From assembly GCF_035609205.1 (NCBI RefSeq), contig NZ_CP141184.1, positions 558,001-622,000 of the forward strand: a stretch of 64,000 nt of DNA. Reading direction: 5' to 3'. The position numbers were made by a program, and so were the translations under genes. The notes below the pieces were generated by a model. It ran no database searches, was not told the origin of the DNA, and was given only the letters and a program-made list of their open reading frames with translations. This DNA is from Hymenobacter sp. GOD-10R (lineage in GTDB: Bacteria; Bacteroidota; Bacteroidia; Cytophagales; Hymenobacteraceae). This document shows positions 43,501-51,302 of the stretch, one piece after another (the first letter of the stretch is position 1; each line of letters opens with the position of its first letter).

Positions 43501-45522
43501 GTGACCTACTCCTTGACGAGCTCGGCCGGCGGACGCTTTGCCATCAACGCTACCACGGGTGTGGTCACGGTGGCCAATGGCAGCTTGCTAGACTACGAAA
43601 CAGCGACGGCACACTCCATCCTAGTACAAGCCTCGGATGGCACGCTCACTAGCTCGGCCAGCTTTACGATTCAAGTCACCAACGTCAACGAGCCCCCAGT
43701 GGTGGCCAATCAAAGCTTCTCGATCCCGGCGAGTTCCCCGGCGGGTACGGTGGTCGGGACTGTCGTGGCCACCGACCCCGACGCGGGGCAGACGCTGATC
43801 TACTCGATCACGGCAGGCAACCCCGCAAGCACCTTTATTTTCGTGGGTAACCAGCTGCAAGTGGCCAATGCCGCTGCGCTCAGCACTACGGGCACCTACG
43901 CCTTGACCGTGCAGGTGCAGGACAACGGCAGCCCGAGCCTCGTGAGTACCGCCACGGTGACCGTGACCGTGACGCCCGTCACCCAGGTGCTGTATCGGCT
44001 CAACGCCGGCGGCCCAGCCCTGAATACGAGTCTCGGCCCGTTTGCCGCCGACCAGTATTTCTCCACTAGCCGCACGGGTGCCAACACGGGCCCGATTGCC
44101 GGTACCACGGATGACGCGCTGTATCAGACGGAACGCTTCGAAGGCGCCTTCGGCTACGCCCTGCGCGTGCCCAACGGCACGTATCAAGTGGTGCTGCACT
44201 TTGCCGAATTGTACTGGACGCAACCCGGTCAGCGTATCTTCGACGTACGGGCCGAAAACCAGCTCGTGCTCGACAACTATGACATTCTGCGCAAGGTCAC
44301 ACCTTTCACCGCCACCATGGAGACCTTCTCCGTGGTCGTCACGGATGGCGTGCTCAACCTGGACCTGTCGGCCCTGGCCCAGGACGGGGGCCGCGACGCG
44401 GCCAAGCTCTCGGCGCTGGAAGTGCTCGCTCTGAGCAGCGGCCCGAACCAGGCCCCTGTGATTGCCAACCAGAGCTTCTCGGTGGCGGAGGGCAGCGTCG
44501 CAGGTACCCTGGTGGGGACCGTCGTCGCCTCGGACCCTGATGCGGGACAGACGCTGAGCTATGCGCTGGTCGCGGGTAACACGGATGGGGCGTTTGCTTT
44601 CGTGGGCAACCAACTGCAAGTGGCCAATGCCACGGCCGTGCGCACGGCCGCTTCACCATTCACCCTGACCGTGCGCGTCACCGATGATGGCAACCCGGCC
44701 CTGAGTGCCACCGCGACGCTCATTGTAACCGTCACGCCGGGTATGCAGGTGTTCTACCGTTTGAACGCCGGTGGACCCGCCGTGAACACCAGCTTCGGTG
44801 CGTTCGCGGCCGATCAGTTCTTCTCTACTAGCCGCACGGGGGCGAACAGCAGCCCCATCGCCGGCACCACGGACGATGCTTTGTACCAGACCGAACGCTT
44901 CGAAGGGGCTTTTGGCTACAGCCTGCGCATCCCGAACGGCACGTATCAGGTGGTACTGCACTTTGCCGAAACGTACTGGACGCAACCCGGCCAACGCGTC
45001 TTTGACGTGCGGGCCGAGAACCAACTCGTCCTGGATAACTACGATATCCTGAAAAAAGTGGTGCCGTTTACTGCTACCACCGAGACGTTTACGGTAGTGG
45101 TGACCGATGGAGTGCTGAATTTAGATCTGTCCGCCCTCGAGAGCGAGGGTGGACGGGACGCGGCCAAGCTCTCGGCCCTGGAAGTACGGACCCCCGCGGC
45201 AGCGCAGAGCCGGACGACCCTGGCGGGTCAGGCCGTGCTGGCTGCCAAGCGCAAGGGACCGCTGAATGCGCGGCTCGAAGCCGTGCCCAACCCCTTTGCC
45301 GAGCAGGTCAACCTGCGCTTCCAACTCCCACAAGCCGAAGCCTACACGCTGACGGTGTATGATCTGGCCGGACGGGCACTGAGGCAGCAAAGCGGCCAGC
45401 CCGTGGCCGCAGGCGAACGCCAGCAGGTGAGTCTGGAGCTAGGTCGCTATCCGGTAGGCGTCTACGTGGTGCGCCTAACCACGGCCTCCGGCACCCAGCA
45501 GGTGCGCGTAGTCAAGCAATAG
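40519..45522 (+). CDS. Large T9SS-secreted surface protein with VCBS, IPT, cadherin-like and duplicated malectin domains
   Basis: A 1667-residue protein read from ATG 40519 (MTIPLHSLLTRRRHLVLLAS), giving a signal peptide ending TQAQ; the frame is open to 40315 but without sense. The order is: Big_5-like Ig domain (about 32-130); seven or so VCBS/FG-GAP repeats (130-490, DVDGDGDLDLL type); IPT/TIG domain (500-580); cadherin-like tandem domains (600-1150); malectin domain 1 (about 1157-1305); cadherin-like domain; malectin domain 2 (about 1411-1560); and a type IX secretion C-terminal signal (NPFAEQVNLRF ... GVYVVRLTTASG). It is probably an adhesin or glycan-binding surface protein. The two malectin modules are nearly identical. 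Strand, GC and style differ from the phage genes around it. Confidence 0.92.
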   Translation: MTIPLHSLLTRRRHLVLLASLLGLSLRTQAQLTITSTSPVRNTNQAPRATNVSLTYNQALNTTTASQVRVFSQQAGGRKAATYSASGNTLTVNPTTDFKPGETVFVTAPATVRSSTGTAATPRVFQFTTQAGIAAGTFGGGSQLAVSSLPNTVTPADVDGDGDLDLLVSAGNFGPTFVNVRLNQGGAQGGTPGTYAGGSDVAVGSRTRGVVVGDIDGDGDLDLLTANYIPTGTVSVRLNQGGVQGGTPGTYGGGSDPTVGSFPQSVALGDVDGDGDLDLLAANSNDVTVSVRLNNGQGAFSGGSEVSVGSGPRDLALGDVDSDGDLDLLTINDGDISNFFSASVSVRLNNGGGGFGGGSNWSLNGGARGIALGDLDQDGALDLLVATSNSVVNVFRNNGQGRFTSGQEVRVGTDTNDLALGDVDGDGNLDFLTANYNGNSVSVRLNTGQGTFSGGTEVPLGPAIYSVSVGDLDGDGDLDLAASSFSENTVSVRLNQAPSLPTITSFTPTRGVAGTSVTITGTGFTGGTVVRFNSTTASGVTVTSATQLTATVPASATSGPISVTTPGGTASTSGLTPAVFTVTAAPVVTTTDGTTTALEQTFTAVDPGLTVTDADGSTLASATVSISSGFVSSQDELLTTPTGNITTSYNPTTGVLTLTSSAARVSLAQWQTVLRNVSYRNSSATPNTAPRTVRFVVNDGELSSSPATKLVQVQAVNSAPSVPIDSDPALNTVAENAPAGTLVGLTAASSDADGTVSYSLPNSAGGRFAINPSTGVVTVANGTLLDYEAATSHTVTVQASDGTLTSAASFTIQVTNVNEAPVVTTTAGPTTFTEGAGAVVVDNGVTVTDVDSPTLTSATVSFTAGQQAGQDVLAFTNTSAATFGTIGSATTTGTLTLTASGGPATLAQWQAALRAVTFANTSATPTTAPRTVSFVVNDGTLSSSAATKVVQVQAVNGAPSVPTDSNPAPNTVAENAAPGTLVGLTASSIDLDGTVTYSLTSSAGGRFAINATTGVVTVANGSLLDYETATAHSILVQASDGTLTSSASFTIQVTNVNEPPVVANQSFSIPASSPAGTVVGTVVATDPDAGQTLIYSITAGNPASTFIFVGNQLQVANAAALSTTGTYALTVQVQDNGSPSLVSTATVTVTVTPVTQVLYRLNAGGPALNTSLGPFAADQYFSTSRTGANTGPIAGTTDDALYQTERFEGAFGYALRVPNGTYQVVLHFAELYWTQPGQRIFDVRAENQLVLDNYDILRKVTPFTATMETFSVVVTDGVLNLDLSALAQDGGRDAAKLSALEVLALSSGPNQAPVIANQSFSVAEGSVAGTLVGTVVASDPDAGQTLSYALVAGNTDGAFAFVGNQLQVANATAVRTAASPFTLTVRVTDDGNPALSATATLIVTVTPGMQVFYRLNAGGPAVNTSFGAFAADQFFSTSRTGANSSPIAGTTDDALYQTERFEGAFGYSLRIPNGTYQVVLHFAETYWTQPGQRVFDVRAENQLVLDNYDILKKVVPFTATTETFTVVVTDGVLNLDLSALESEGGRDAAKLSALEVRTPAAAQSRTTLAGQAVLAAKRKGPLNARLEAVPNPFAEQVNLRFQLPQAEAYTLTVYDLAGRALRQQSGQPVAAGERQQVSLELGRYPVGVYVVRLTTASGTQQVRVVKQ

Positions 45523-45628
45523 CCTGCGGCGCACACCCGAAGTGGCACCTAACACCCGGCCCGGTACGCGACTTCTTGTCGTTTGCCGGGCCGCGGTGCG
45601 TTAAGGCTGGATCCAGCTAGGTAAAATA

Positions 45629-45659
45629 AAAGCCTCGCACTCTCTCAAGGCGGGGCTTT
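45629..45659 (+). terminator. Terminator downstream of the surface protein
   Basis: AAAGCCTCGC (45629-45638) pairs with GCGGGGCTTT (45650-45659), with one G-T. A second GC-rich stem lies at 45557-45593 (CGGCCCGG/CCGGGCCG). The remainder of 45523-45983 holds no recognisable gene. Confidence 0.6.
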
Positions 45660-45983
45660 AAAGTGACGCCATTCAGTAGCGTGCTGGCCTAAGTCACCAA
45701 TACAGGAAAGACAAGAAAATACCGCAATTGGTTGCCAAGGTTAGCACACTCAATATCACTCTAGCAGTAGCGTAACGCCAGCTGAAGCCGTTACTGATGA
45801 AAGTCAGTTAAGGGTATTGCTCATCGTAGAACATGGCGCTGAGCGCACCGATCAACCAGAGGAAGACGAGTAGGTACACCCAGCCGGGCGTCGGGCGTCG
45901 GGTACGGAGCAGGTGACGGCGGCGACGAACAGCAGGGTAGAGCATGCTTGCGGTTATGCAAGCCCTGTGCCTACCTTCGGGGC

Positions 45984-46199
45984 ATGGCTTCCATTAATCG
46001 CGTCGAGTTTACTACCACCTCTATTTACGTCTTCCTGTCGGGCAGCACTTTCTGGCCGTGCCTGCTTACGGCCCAGCCGGCTACGTTCCTGTATCACGCG
46101 ACGCCGGCCCAACGGGCCAACTGGCAGCTAGCTGATCGGGATACGGCCGTAGAGTGGCCTGATCTTGGGGAGAAGCTGACGCTGGAACAGATGAAGTAA
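45984..46199 (+). CDS. DUF2442-like small protein
   Basis: A 71-residue protein from ATG 45984 (MASINRVEFTTTSIYV); the frame opens 12 codons earlier. The pattern ATPAQRANWQLADRDTAVEWPDLGEKLTLEQM resembles the DUF2442 signature (an A/NAT..QR..W stretch, then a hydrophobic-W-P-x-L-x-E-x-L-x-x-E motif). These small proteins are common in mobile regions, often near toxin-like genes. Function unknown. It is followed four bases later by another small gene. Confidence 0.6.
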   Translation: MASINRVEFTTTSIYVFLSGSTFWPCLLTAQPATFLYHATPAQRANWQLADRDTAVEWPDLGEKLTLEQMK

Positions 46200-46203
46200 G
46201 CCG

Positions 46204-46467
46204 ATGTCAATCACCCTGTCAAGATTCAAGTTCCTGAGCCAAGTCGACCAACTAGGTACCGTGCTGAATGAAGGCACCTACTTGGCTACCCGCTACGAGG
46301 AAGAGGATACCATTAACCTGTATCACCTCGGGAGCTTTTTTGTCGAGGTGTACTATGACCCCGAGGTCAACCACCTGCACCAGTGCCTGTGCTTTACGGA
46401 TGCGGGAGGGCTGGAGGACTATGCGGTGTATGTTGGCCTGCAGGACTTGGGACTAGGATGGGGGTAG
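46204..46467 (+). CDS. Small hypothetical acidic protein
   Basis: An 87-residue acidic protein starting MSITLSRFKFLSQVDQLG, four bases after the DUF2442-like gene and therefore likely co-transcribed. The text (LATRYEEEDTINLYHLGSFFVEVYYDPEVNHL) predicts a small alpha-beta fold rich in aromatic and acidic residues, reminiscent of immunity-type proteins, though no family is recognised. Confidence 0.55.
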   Translation: MSITLSRFKFLSQVDQLGTVLNEGTYLATRYEEEDTINLYHLGSFFVEVYYDPEVNHLHQCLCFTDAGGLEDYAVYVGLQDLGLGWG

Positions 46468-46517
46468 GCGAGCGGCTGACCATGGGGCAGATGGACAGAT
46501 AGCGTATCTTGGTGACG

Positions 46518-46763
46518 ATGGAACCACAACCCTTTATCCCTGCCACAGAACTCTTTCAACAAGGGCTGGACGCGTTAGGGATAAAGCACCAGCCCTACTT
46601 AGATGAGATAGCAGCGCGGTATAAGTGGCCCAAACAGCTTCGCCACTACGTAGTCTTGTATGAAAACTACGATCGGCAGCTCGACTATACATTCGGCTCG
46701 TATAAACTGCCAGGCTACATTCAAGAGGATATAGCTGCGTTATTTAGAAACCTGTTTTTATAA
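46518..46763 (+). CDS. Small hypothetical protein
   Basis: An 81-residue protein from ATG 46518 (MEPQPFIPATELFQQG), third in a row of small same-strand genes and followed two bases after its stop by a terminator. Helical, with many aromatics (RHYVVLYENYDRQLDYTFG). No family recognised. Confidence 0.5.
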   Translation: MEPQPFIPATELFQQGLDALGIKHQPYLDEIAARYKWPKQLRHYVVLYENYDRQLDYTFGSYKLPGYIQEDIAALFRNLFL

Positions 46764-46764
46764 G

Positions 46765-46795
46765 AAAAGCCCGGCCTTGTGAGCGCCGGGCTTTT
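46765..46795. terminator. Strong terminator closing the three-gene small-protein unit
   Basis: AAAAGCCCGGC (46765-46775) pairs perfectly with GCCGGGCTTTT (46785-46795). Its sequence is nearly the same as the 39996 terminator. Confidence 0.9.
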
Positions 46796-46877
46796 TTACT
46801 GATAATAGTTGTGTACCACTAGTAAGAGCGCACCAGGCACGTATCCGGTGATTTTTCACACGGCCTTGCACGAGCTT

Positions 46878-47264
46878 CTATAAGGACTTGTGCTGCACAT
46901 CAATGATTCCGTATTCCCCCGCGGCATTTTCAACGTGAATCACCAGGCTTTGTAACGGGCTGGGCTTCTGCTGGAGCGCTCGCCCATCCGCTCGTACGAA
47001 CGAGGTCCAGGGAATCGACATTAGAGAATTAGGGCGCAGCGTATTGGTTCGGTAGATGTACTCTTTGTTCACAACCAGAATCACGCGGCGATAGGTGACG
47101 GGATCGTAGTTGCGCAGCCACAGGGCATCTTCCTTAGTGCGCGCGCCCATATCCAATTTGAGCGTTGGTTTCTTGGCGGCTTCCGCCGGAGTAAATATTT
47201 GCGCACGAGCCGAGAAGGAGAGTGTGCCGCACAAAAGGCCTAATAGAAGGAAATAGTGATACAT
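46878..47264 (-). CDS. Secreted hypothetical protein
   Basis: A 128-residue protein from ATG 47264 (MYHYFLLLGLLCGTLSFS), giving a clear signal peptide ending ARAQ. An earlier in-frame ATG would place 15 residues before the signal. The mature part (RVILVVNKEYIYRTNTL ... LVIHVENAAGEYGIIDVQ) is beta-rich; no family recognised. It lies downstream of umuC on the same strand, with 93 bases between. Confidence 0.6.
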   Translation of the reverse strand: MYHYFLLLGLLCGTLSFSARAQIFTPAEAAKKPTLKLDMGARTKEDALWLRNYDPVTYRRVILVVNKEYIYRTNTLRPNSLMSIPWTSFVRADGRALQQKPSPLQSLVIHVENAAGEYGIIDVQHKSL

Positions 47265-47357
47265 AACGGTTAGAGTAGAATAAGACCAGCACGCTTGTTC
47301 AACTTTCACTCCAACTGCAAAGCGCTATACAAGCGAAAAGCCTTGTCTATTACCTAC

Positions 47358-48701
47358 TCACTTGGTGGGGTTCTCTGGCTGCTTAACCGAAAGCTGCAGG
47401 GCATCCATGTTAATGCGCCAGAGCCCTTCAAAGCTGGTGGTATAGGCCGGCGTTTTCCACTCGGCTTTTCCTACCCAGGGAGTTACTTTCTGCCCTTGGC
47501 CACGGTAGGCAGTAGCAAAGCTGACGGTCCCCGTGCCGTAGCGCTGGTTGAGCTTATCGAGCTCGGCCATCAACCGAACGCGGCCCTCGCACTTTGGTTT
47601 AGGATCAAACAAGTCTAGCTGTTGGCAGCCATCTGCTTCTAACCCGTCGAAGACCACGCCGGCTTTTTTGTAGACGGTATGGGGCTGCCACAGGCGCTTA
47701 AGTAGCGCCCGTGCGTAGCGTAACAGCTCGCCCGTGTCGCTGGTGGCCGTGGGCAAGGTCATCGTAGCTGAGAAGGTGTGTGGGGGTGGCTCCAGCCCGA
47801 AACGGTTCTTGCTAATGAATACGGTGAGCACATTCACGGCCGAATTCTGGCGACGTAGCTTCTCGGCCGCTCGTGCAGCAAACGTGCCCACGGCGCTAAG
47901 CACGTCTTGGTACTGGGATAAAGGCTCGGCAAAGGAGCGGGTGCAGGCAATGCTCTTGCGTTCGAGTTGCCCATCTTCACTCGGGGCGAGCTCGTGACAG
48001 CAGTGGCCTTGCAGCTCGCGCACGAGGCGGGCTCCGACCACGCCCCCTAGATGCTTACGGGCCCAAGAATCGGAGACCTGCGCCAGGTGGGCGGCCGTCG
48101 GAATACCGAGGCTGTGCAGCTTAGTGGCGTACTGCCTTCCAATGCCCCACACGTCCTCTACGGCTACCTGTTCCAGCGCCCAGCGTCGCTTCTCGTCCGA
48201 ATCCAGGTAGAGCACGCCTTCCAGGTCCGAGCGCTTCTTGGCTAAGCGGTTCGCCAGCTTGGCCAGCGTCTTGGTCGGCGCAATCCCGACGCAGGTGGGG
48301 ATGTGCGTGCGGCGCTTCACTTCGGCGCGAAGACGTCGGCAAAAGGCGTCTAAGTCGCCGTGCCAGCGCTGCATACCGTGCAGGTCTAGGAAGCACTCGT
48401 CGATGGAGTAGATCTCAATCTCGGGAACCATGCTAGCCAGGTAGCTGGTCACGCGCCGACTCATGTCCCCATAGAGCGCGTAGTTGCTGGAAAAGACCTG
48501 CACCTGATGCGCCTGTAGAAGCGGCTTGAGCTTGAAGTAGGGTTCGCCCATGCCAATGCCCAGGGCCTTGGCTTCTGCCGAGCGGGAGATAATGGAGCCG
48601 TCGTTGTTGCTGAGCACTACGACGGGCACACCATTCAAGTGCGGCTGGAAGACCCGCTCGCAACTCACGTAGAAGTTGTTGCCATCAACTAACGCGAACA
48701 T
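47358..48701 (-). CDS. umuC: Y-family DNA polymerase, UmuC subunit of Pol V
   Basis: A 447-residue error-prone polymerase from ATG 48701 ([18 protein letters not shown]); the frame is open further but the family start is here. Catalytic acids are visible in LVDGNNFY and [10 protein letters not shown]. The helix-hairpin-helix region ([19 protein letters not shown]) and a C-terminal little-finger domain are complete. It copies past DNA lesions when joined to processed UmuD. Its ATG lies 17 bases inside the end of umuD, so the two are translationally coupled. umuDC operons of this kind are frequent on plasmids and integrative elements. Confidence 0.95.
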   Translation of the reverse strand: MFALVDGNNFYVSCERVFQPHLNGVPVVVLSNNDGSIISRSAEAKALGIGMGEPYFKLKPLLQAHQVQVFSSNYALYGDMSRRVTSYLASMVPEIEIYSIDECFLDLHGMQRWHGDLDAFCRRLRAEVKRRTHIPTCVGIAPTKTLAKLANRLAKKRSDLEGVLYLDSDEKRRWALEQVAVEDVWGIGRQYATKLHSLGIPTAAHLAQVSDSWARKHLGGVVGARLVRELQGHCCHELAPSEDGQLERKSIACTRSFAEPLSQYQDVLSAVGTFAARAAEKLRRQNSAVNVLTVFISKNRFGLEPPPHTFSATMTLPTATSDTGELLRYARALLKRLWQPHTVYKKAGVVFDGLEADGCQQLDLFDPKPKCEGRVRLMAELDKLNQRYGTGTVSFATAYRGQGQKVTPWVGKAEWKTPAYTTSFEGLWRINMDALQLSVKQPENPTK

Positions 48702-49149
48702 AGCTCGACAAACGACCGCGGCGGGTTTCGGTGACCACGTGGGTGACCACGCCCCACACGTCGAATAGATCGGGCTGGGTAATCTCCATTGAAGGAAACG
48801 CGGGGTTGTCAGGCACGAGCCACCACGCAGAACCGCGTTGTACGAAGCGCTTAACGGTGAACTCGCCCTCCACAACGGCAATGACCACGTCATCGTGCTG
48901 GGGCCGAAGGTGGCAGTCGACAGCGAGCAAAGCACCGTCGCGGATGCCCGACTCTCCTCCCGTCATGCTATTCCCTGTGACGCGCACCAAGTAGGTGGAG
49001 TCAGGATGGGGTAGGAGCAGTTGGTTCAAATCGAGCTTGATACCCCGGTGATCTTCCGCTGGCGAGGGAAAGCCCGCGGGCACGAGCGATTCAAAGAACA
49101 AGAGCCATAAGGGGCGGTGACGAATCGACAACAAAACAACTTCACACAT
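48685..49149 (-). CDS. umuD: UmuD, LexA-like S24 self-cleaving subunit of Pol V
   Basis: A 154-residue S24-family protein. The RecA-stimulated cleavage site is visible as AGFPSPAED (Ala-Gly), with the catalytic pair Ser61 (TGNSMTGG) and Lys100 (FTVKRFV). After cleavage it forms UmuD', the partner of UmuC. Complete and first in the umuDC operon. Upstream lies an AT-rich region with DnaA-box-like repeats (49221-49259); no Bacteroidetes SOS box could be assigned with confidence. Confidence 0.94.
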   Translation of the reverse strand: MCEVVLLSIRHRPLWLLFFESLVPAGFPSPAEDHRGIKLDLNQLLLPHPDSTYLVRVTGNSMTGGESGIRDGALLAVDCHLRPQHDDVVIAVVEGEFTVKRFVQRGSAWWLVPDNPAFPSMEITQPDLFDVWGVVTHVVTETRRGRLSSYVRVS

Positions 49150-49405
49150 AGGCAGCGCAACAAAGATGGGACTGCAAGAAATACGATATTGCTAATATAA
49201 TTGGACAATCATTGCTAAAAAAGTTATCAACAGTCTGTGGATAACACTGTTAATAACTTGTTTGGCTAGCTCATTTGATTAGCAGACTGAAGTAAGCTTT
49301 GGGTAATTATGAAGCTAGGTTTGTGTATTGTATCATGGTACAAAACGACACCGCCCCCAAGGTCTACTTTAACCTTAGGGGCGGAAGAGTATGGCTCGCC
49401 ATCGA
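49150..49405. promoter_or_regulatory. umuDC upstream region with DnaA-box-like inverted repeat (49221-49259)
   Basis: AAGTTATCAACAGT (49221-49234) and ACTGTTAATAACTT (49246-49259) are inverted with one mismatch. Between them, TGTGGATAA (49236-49244) is a perfect DnaA box on the minus strand. TTATCAACA (49224-49232) differs from the DnaA box by one base and the third repeat by two. Flanking DNA is AT-rich. It could be an origin or a DnaA-controlled promoter. Confidence 0.55.
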
Positions 49406-49630
49406 CTACCAGAGTCGGAGACGGCGCCGTAGCTTGTCACCGGCTAGCACTAAGCTGATTATAGCGGTAATCAGTGCAAGCAAGGCAGCTACAGCCTTAC
49501 ATAGAAGCGTGAATTCGGCAACCATGCTAGCATTCAAGAGGACCCACGCCAAGAGGCGCAGCAGGATCGTAAAAAACAAGTGAGCGGCAGCCGCCATGGC
49601 TGCGATGCTCTGTGGGGATAAGTACAACAC
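49406..49630 (-). CDS. Possible small membrane protein
   Basis: A 74-residue frame with two hydrophobic stretches (about 10-36 and 46-64) and a basic C-terminus (DKLRRRLRLW), consistent with a two-helix inner-membrane protein. An overlapping frame on the other strand is arginine-rich and unconvincing. There is no homology I recognise. 49631-49869 holds nothing else clear. Confidence 0.3.
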   Translation of the reverse strand: MLYLSPQSIAAMAAAAHLFFTILLRLLAWVLLNASMVAEFTLLCKAVAALLALITAIISLVLAGDKLRRRLRLW

Positions 49631-49869
49631 CCACTATCTATATCTGCCTCGCTGTTCCCTGGAGGGGGAAATGGCCTTTTTTTGCAAAAAATAATTGCAA
49701 ATAATTGACAGTCAGGTAGAAATATTTTGCAAACAGGACGATTTTGACTTCGAAATCAAGGTGCCTTGTGCATTTTTTGTATTCGGCACGTCATTACCAA
49801 AAGAGCTTTGCAACCTACCAAGCATGACCTCTTTGGTACCTTCCGTCGAGGGCGAGATGACCGTCAAGG

Positions 49870-50091
49870 CTAGTATACCTTGCCTGTTACCGGTGATTTC
49901 CAGGTATAGCGATGCTCTAACTCGCCCTTGCTTACTGCTCGAATGATCGGTGCCAAGTACGCTTGGCGATTCACGCCTTCGCTTTGCCTGATGAGTTCGT
50001 CTAGGTCATCCACAACCTGCTCGGGCAATATCAGCTTGATCTCTTTCATGCCCCGTTCTAATAGCCCAGGGCGGCGTTTCTTGCTCGTCAT
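49870..50091 (-). CDS. Small ribbon-helix-helix-like protein, second of a paralogous pair
   Basis: A 73-residue protein. After a basic start (MTSKKRRPGLLERG), a strand-helix-helix pattern (KEIKLILPEQVVDDLDELIRQ) suggests a ribbon-helix-helix DNA-binding fold. The tail AYLAPIIRAVSKGELEHRYTW aligns with EFLAPVLKAVAKGEISRPYTW of the neighbour upstream, showing tandem duplication. It starts 13 bases after the neighbour's stop. A role as a small DNA-binding regulator of the element is inferred; no toxin-like partner is adjacent. Confidence 0.6.
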   Translation of the reverse strand: MTSKKRRPGLLERGMKEIKLILPEQVVDDLDELIRQSEGVNRQAYLAPIIRAVSKGELEHRYTWKSPVTGKVY

Positions 50092-50104
50092 CTTCAGCTG
50101 CGGT

Positions 50105-50317
50105 TTAGGTAGTGGACTGCTTCAATTGCCAGGTGTAGGGCCGGCTGATTTCACCCTTGGCAACGGCTTTTAGCACCGGCGCTAGGAACTCCTGCATCGT
50201 GCTGTTGCCTTCATCCTCGCGTCGCGCATGCAACAGCTCGAACACGGCTTGGGGAATACCGATCTTGATGTATTGTTCGTGCGCGCCGTCCTTGTTCGTC
50301 TTCGTCTTATGAGCCAT
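50105..50317 (-). CDS. Small ribbon-helix-helix-like protein, first of a paralogous pair
   Basis: A 70-residue protein with a charged N-terminus (MAHKTKTNKDGAHEQY), a short strand and two helices (IKIGIPQAVFELLHARRED), and the conserved tail EFLAPVLKAVAKGEISRPYTW shared with the gene 13 bases downstream. The pair is co-transcribed. No family recognised beyond the RHH-like layout. Confidence 0.6.
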   Translation of the reverse strand: MAHKTKTNKDGAHEQYIKIGIPQAVFELLHARREDEGNSTMQEFLAPVLKAVAKGEISRPYTWQLKQSTT

Positions 50318-50914
50318 AGGATGCGTCGGAGGCGTAAAGAAGTGATAAATAGGACCCTGTTTTTGCTATAGCAATTTAGCAAAATGTAGCTGATATTCTA
50401 CCCCGATAGGGTCGAAAAGTTTGGGAAAATCCTGCTGTTTACCGCTTTGCGCTACACAGTTTGCAGAGAGCAGAGAGGCTTACCCTAGGCTGCATGTGAG
50501 CGTGGGTAAGTTCCCTAACTAGTAGGGAGCTTACTGTGCCAAGCAAAGAAGGGTACCGGCGCAAAATTGCGCTGCCAGATCGGAGCGCCACCGAGCGCTA
50601 CTGCCCAAGGGTGATGCAGGGAAAGGGATGCAGAACGTTGGGTTTTGTTGGGTTCAGTAGCTAGGCACTATCACGGCAAGGCATACCATTAATGGGGGGT
50701 TTTAGGGGGGAGTATCGGTAAAATCATCGGGTTCGGTCCTCGCGTGCGCGCGTGTACTGGTCGCAAAAGTCCTTGTGATCTGCGTTCATTCCCTCGCGCG
50801 TGCGCGTACTGGTCCGGAAACTCCCCTCGGCTTGGATGCCTCGCCTCGTACGCGCGCGTATTGGTGTCGAAACTCGTGGCCTAGGTGCCAAAGCGTGTGC
50901 TTGTGAGCCCCTGC
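50318..50914. repeat. Intergenic stretch with three GC-alternating repeats at 52-bp period
   Basis: Copies at 50741-50772, 50795-50826 and 50846-50875 share a GCGCG-type run, then TACTGGT (TATTGGT in the third), then GGAAACTCC or a variant. The TACTGGT motifs begin at 50755, 50807 and 50859, exactly 52 bases apart. A fourth copy is at 56403-56427. 50318-50730 shows nothing recognisable. Confidence 0.65.
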
Positions 50915-51259
50915 TCACGCGTTGGCAGGGGCAGAATGGAAGGCGACGGTAGGCACTAGGGTCAGAATGCCCCAACCACAGTTGGCGGGCTCGAAGTTAC
51001 CGTCTTCGCTGCGCCGGGCGAAGATGTGCTCTACGGAAGGTGCCCGGCCGACGTCGGCAAGAAAGTTCTGGTAGGAAGTAATCCAGCGCGCGCACACAAC
51101 GATACCGCGGCCACCATAGCGGGCATAGTCCCGGTGGTTGGGATTACGGCACCGGCCCAGCATGTGCCGCCAGGCGCGGTATTCCTTGGTTTCGGTGTGC
51201 GCGTACGATTCACCGTGCTTGACTTTTCTCTGACGCTTCCTCACTTGCTTGTTGTCCAT
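50915..51259 (-). CDS. Phage HNH-like/YGGRG-motif protein with altered C-terminus
   Basis: A 114-residue protein of a common phage family, recognised by TKEYRAWRHMLGRCRNPNH, DYARYGGRGIVVCARWI, then FLADVGRAPS and the GNFEPANC region. Relatives continue after NCxW with a further conserved basic segment; here the text turns into GILTLVPTVAFHSAPANA and stops near the GC-alternating repeats, so the end was probably replaced. The conserved His/Asn-rich core suggests a small homing-type nuclease or DNA-binding protein. Activity of this copy is doubtful. Confidence 0.65.
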   Translation of the reverse strand: MDNKQVRKRQRKVKHGESYAHTETKEYRAWRHMLGRCRNPNHRDYARYGGRGIVVCARWITSYQNFLADVGRAPSVEHIFARRSEDGNFEPANCGWGILTLVPTVAFHSAPANA

Positions 51260-51302
51260 GGATCGAACTGGTTACTTGCGTTTTGTTCAGTAGCTTTCCT
51301 CT

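Noticed and set aside
41268..44659. Several long minus-strand open frames opposite the giant surface protein
   Set aside because: Repetitive low-complexity translations mirrored from the repeats; the plus-strand frame has signal peptide, domains and a T9SS tail.
49299..49583. 94-residue plus-strand frame after umuDC
   Set aside because: Basic low-complexity translation without recognisable fold, opposite a more plausible membrane-protein frame; support too weak.
49870..50317. Toxin-antitoxin pair
   Set aside because: Both proteins are paralogs of RHH-like type and neither resembles a toxin.
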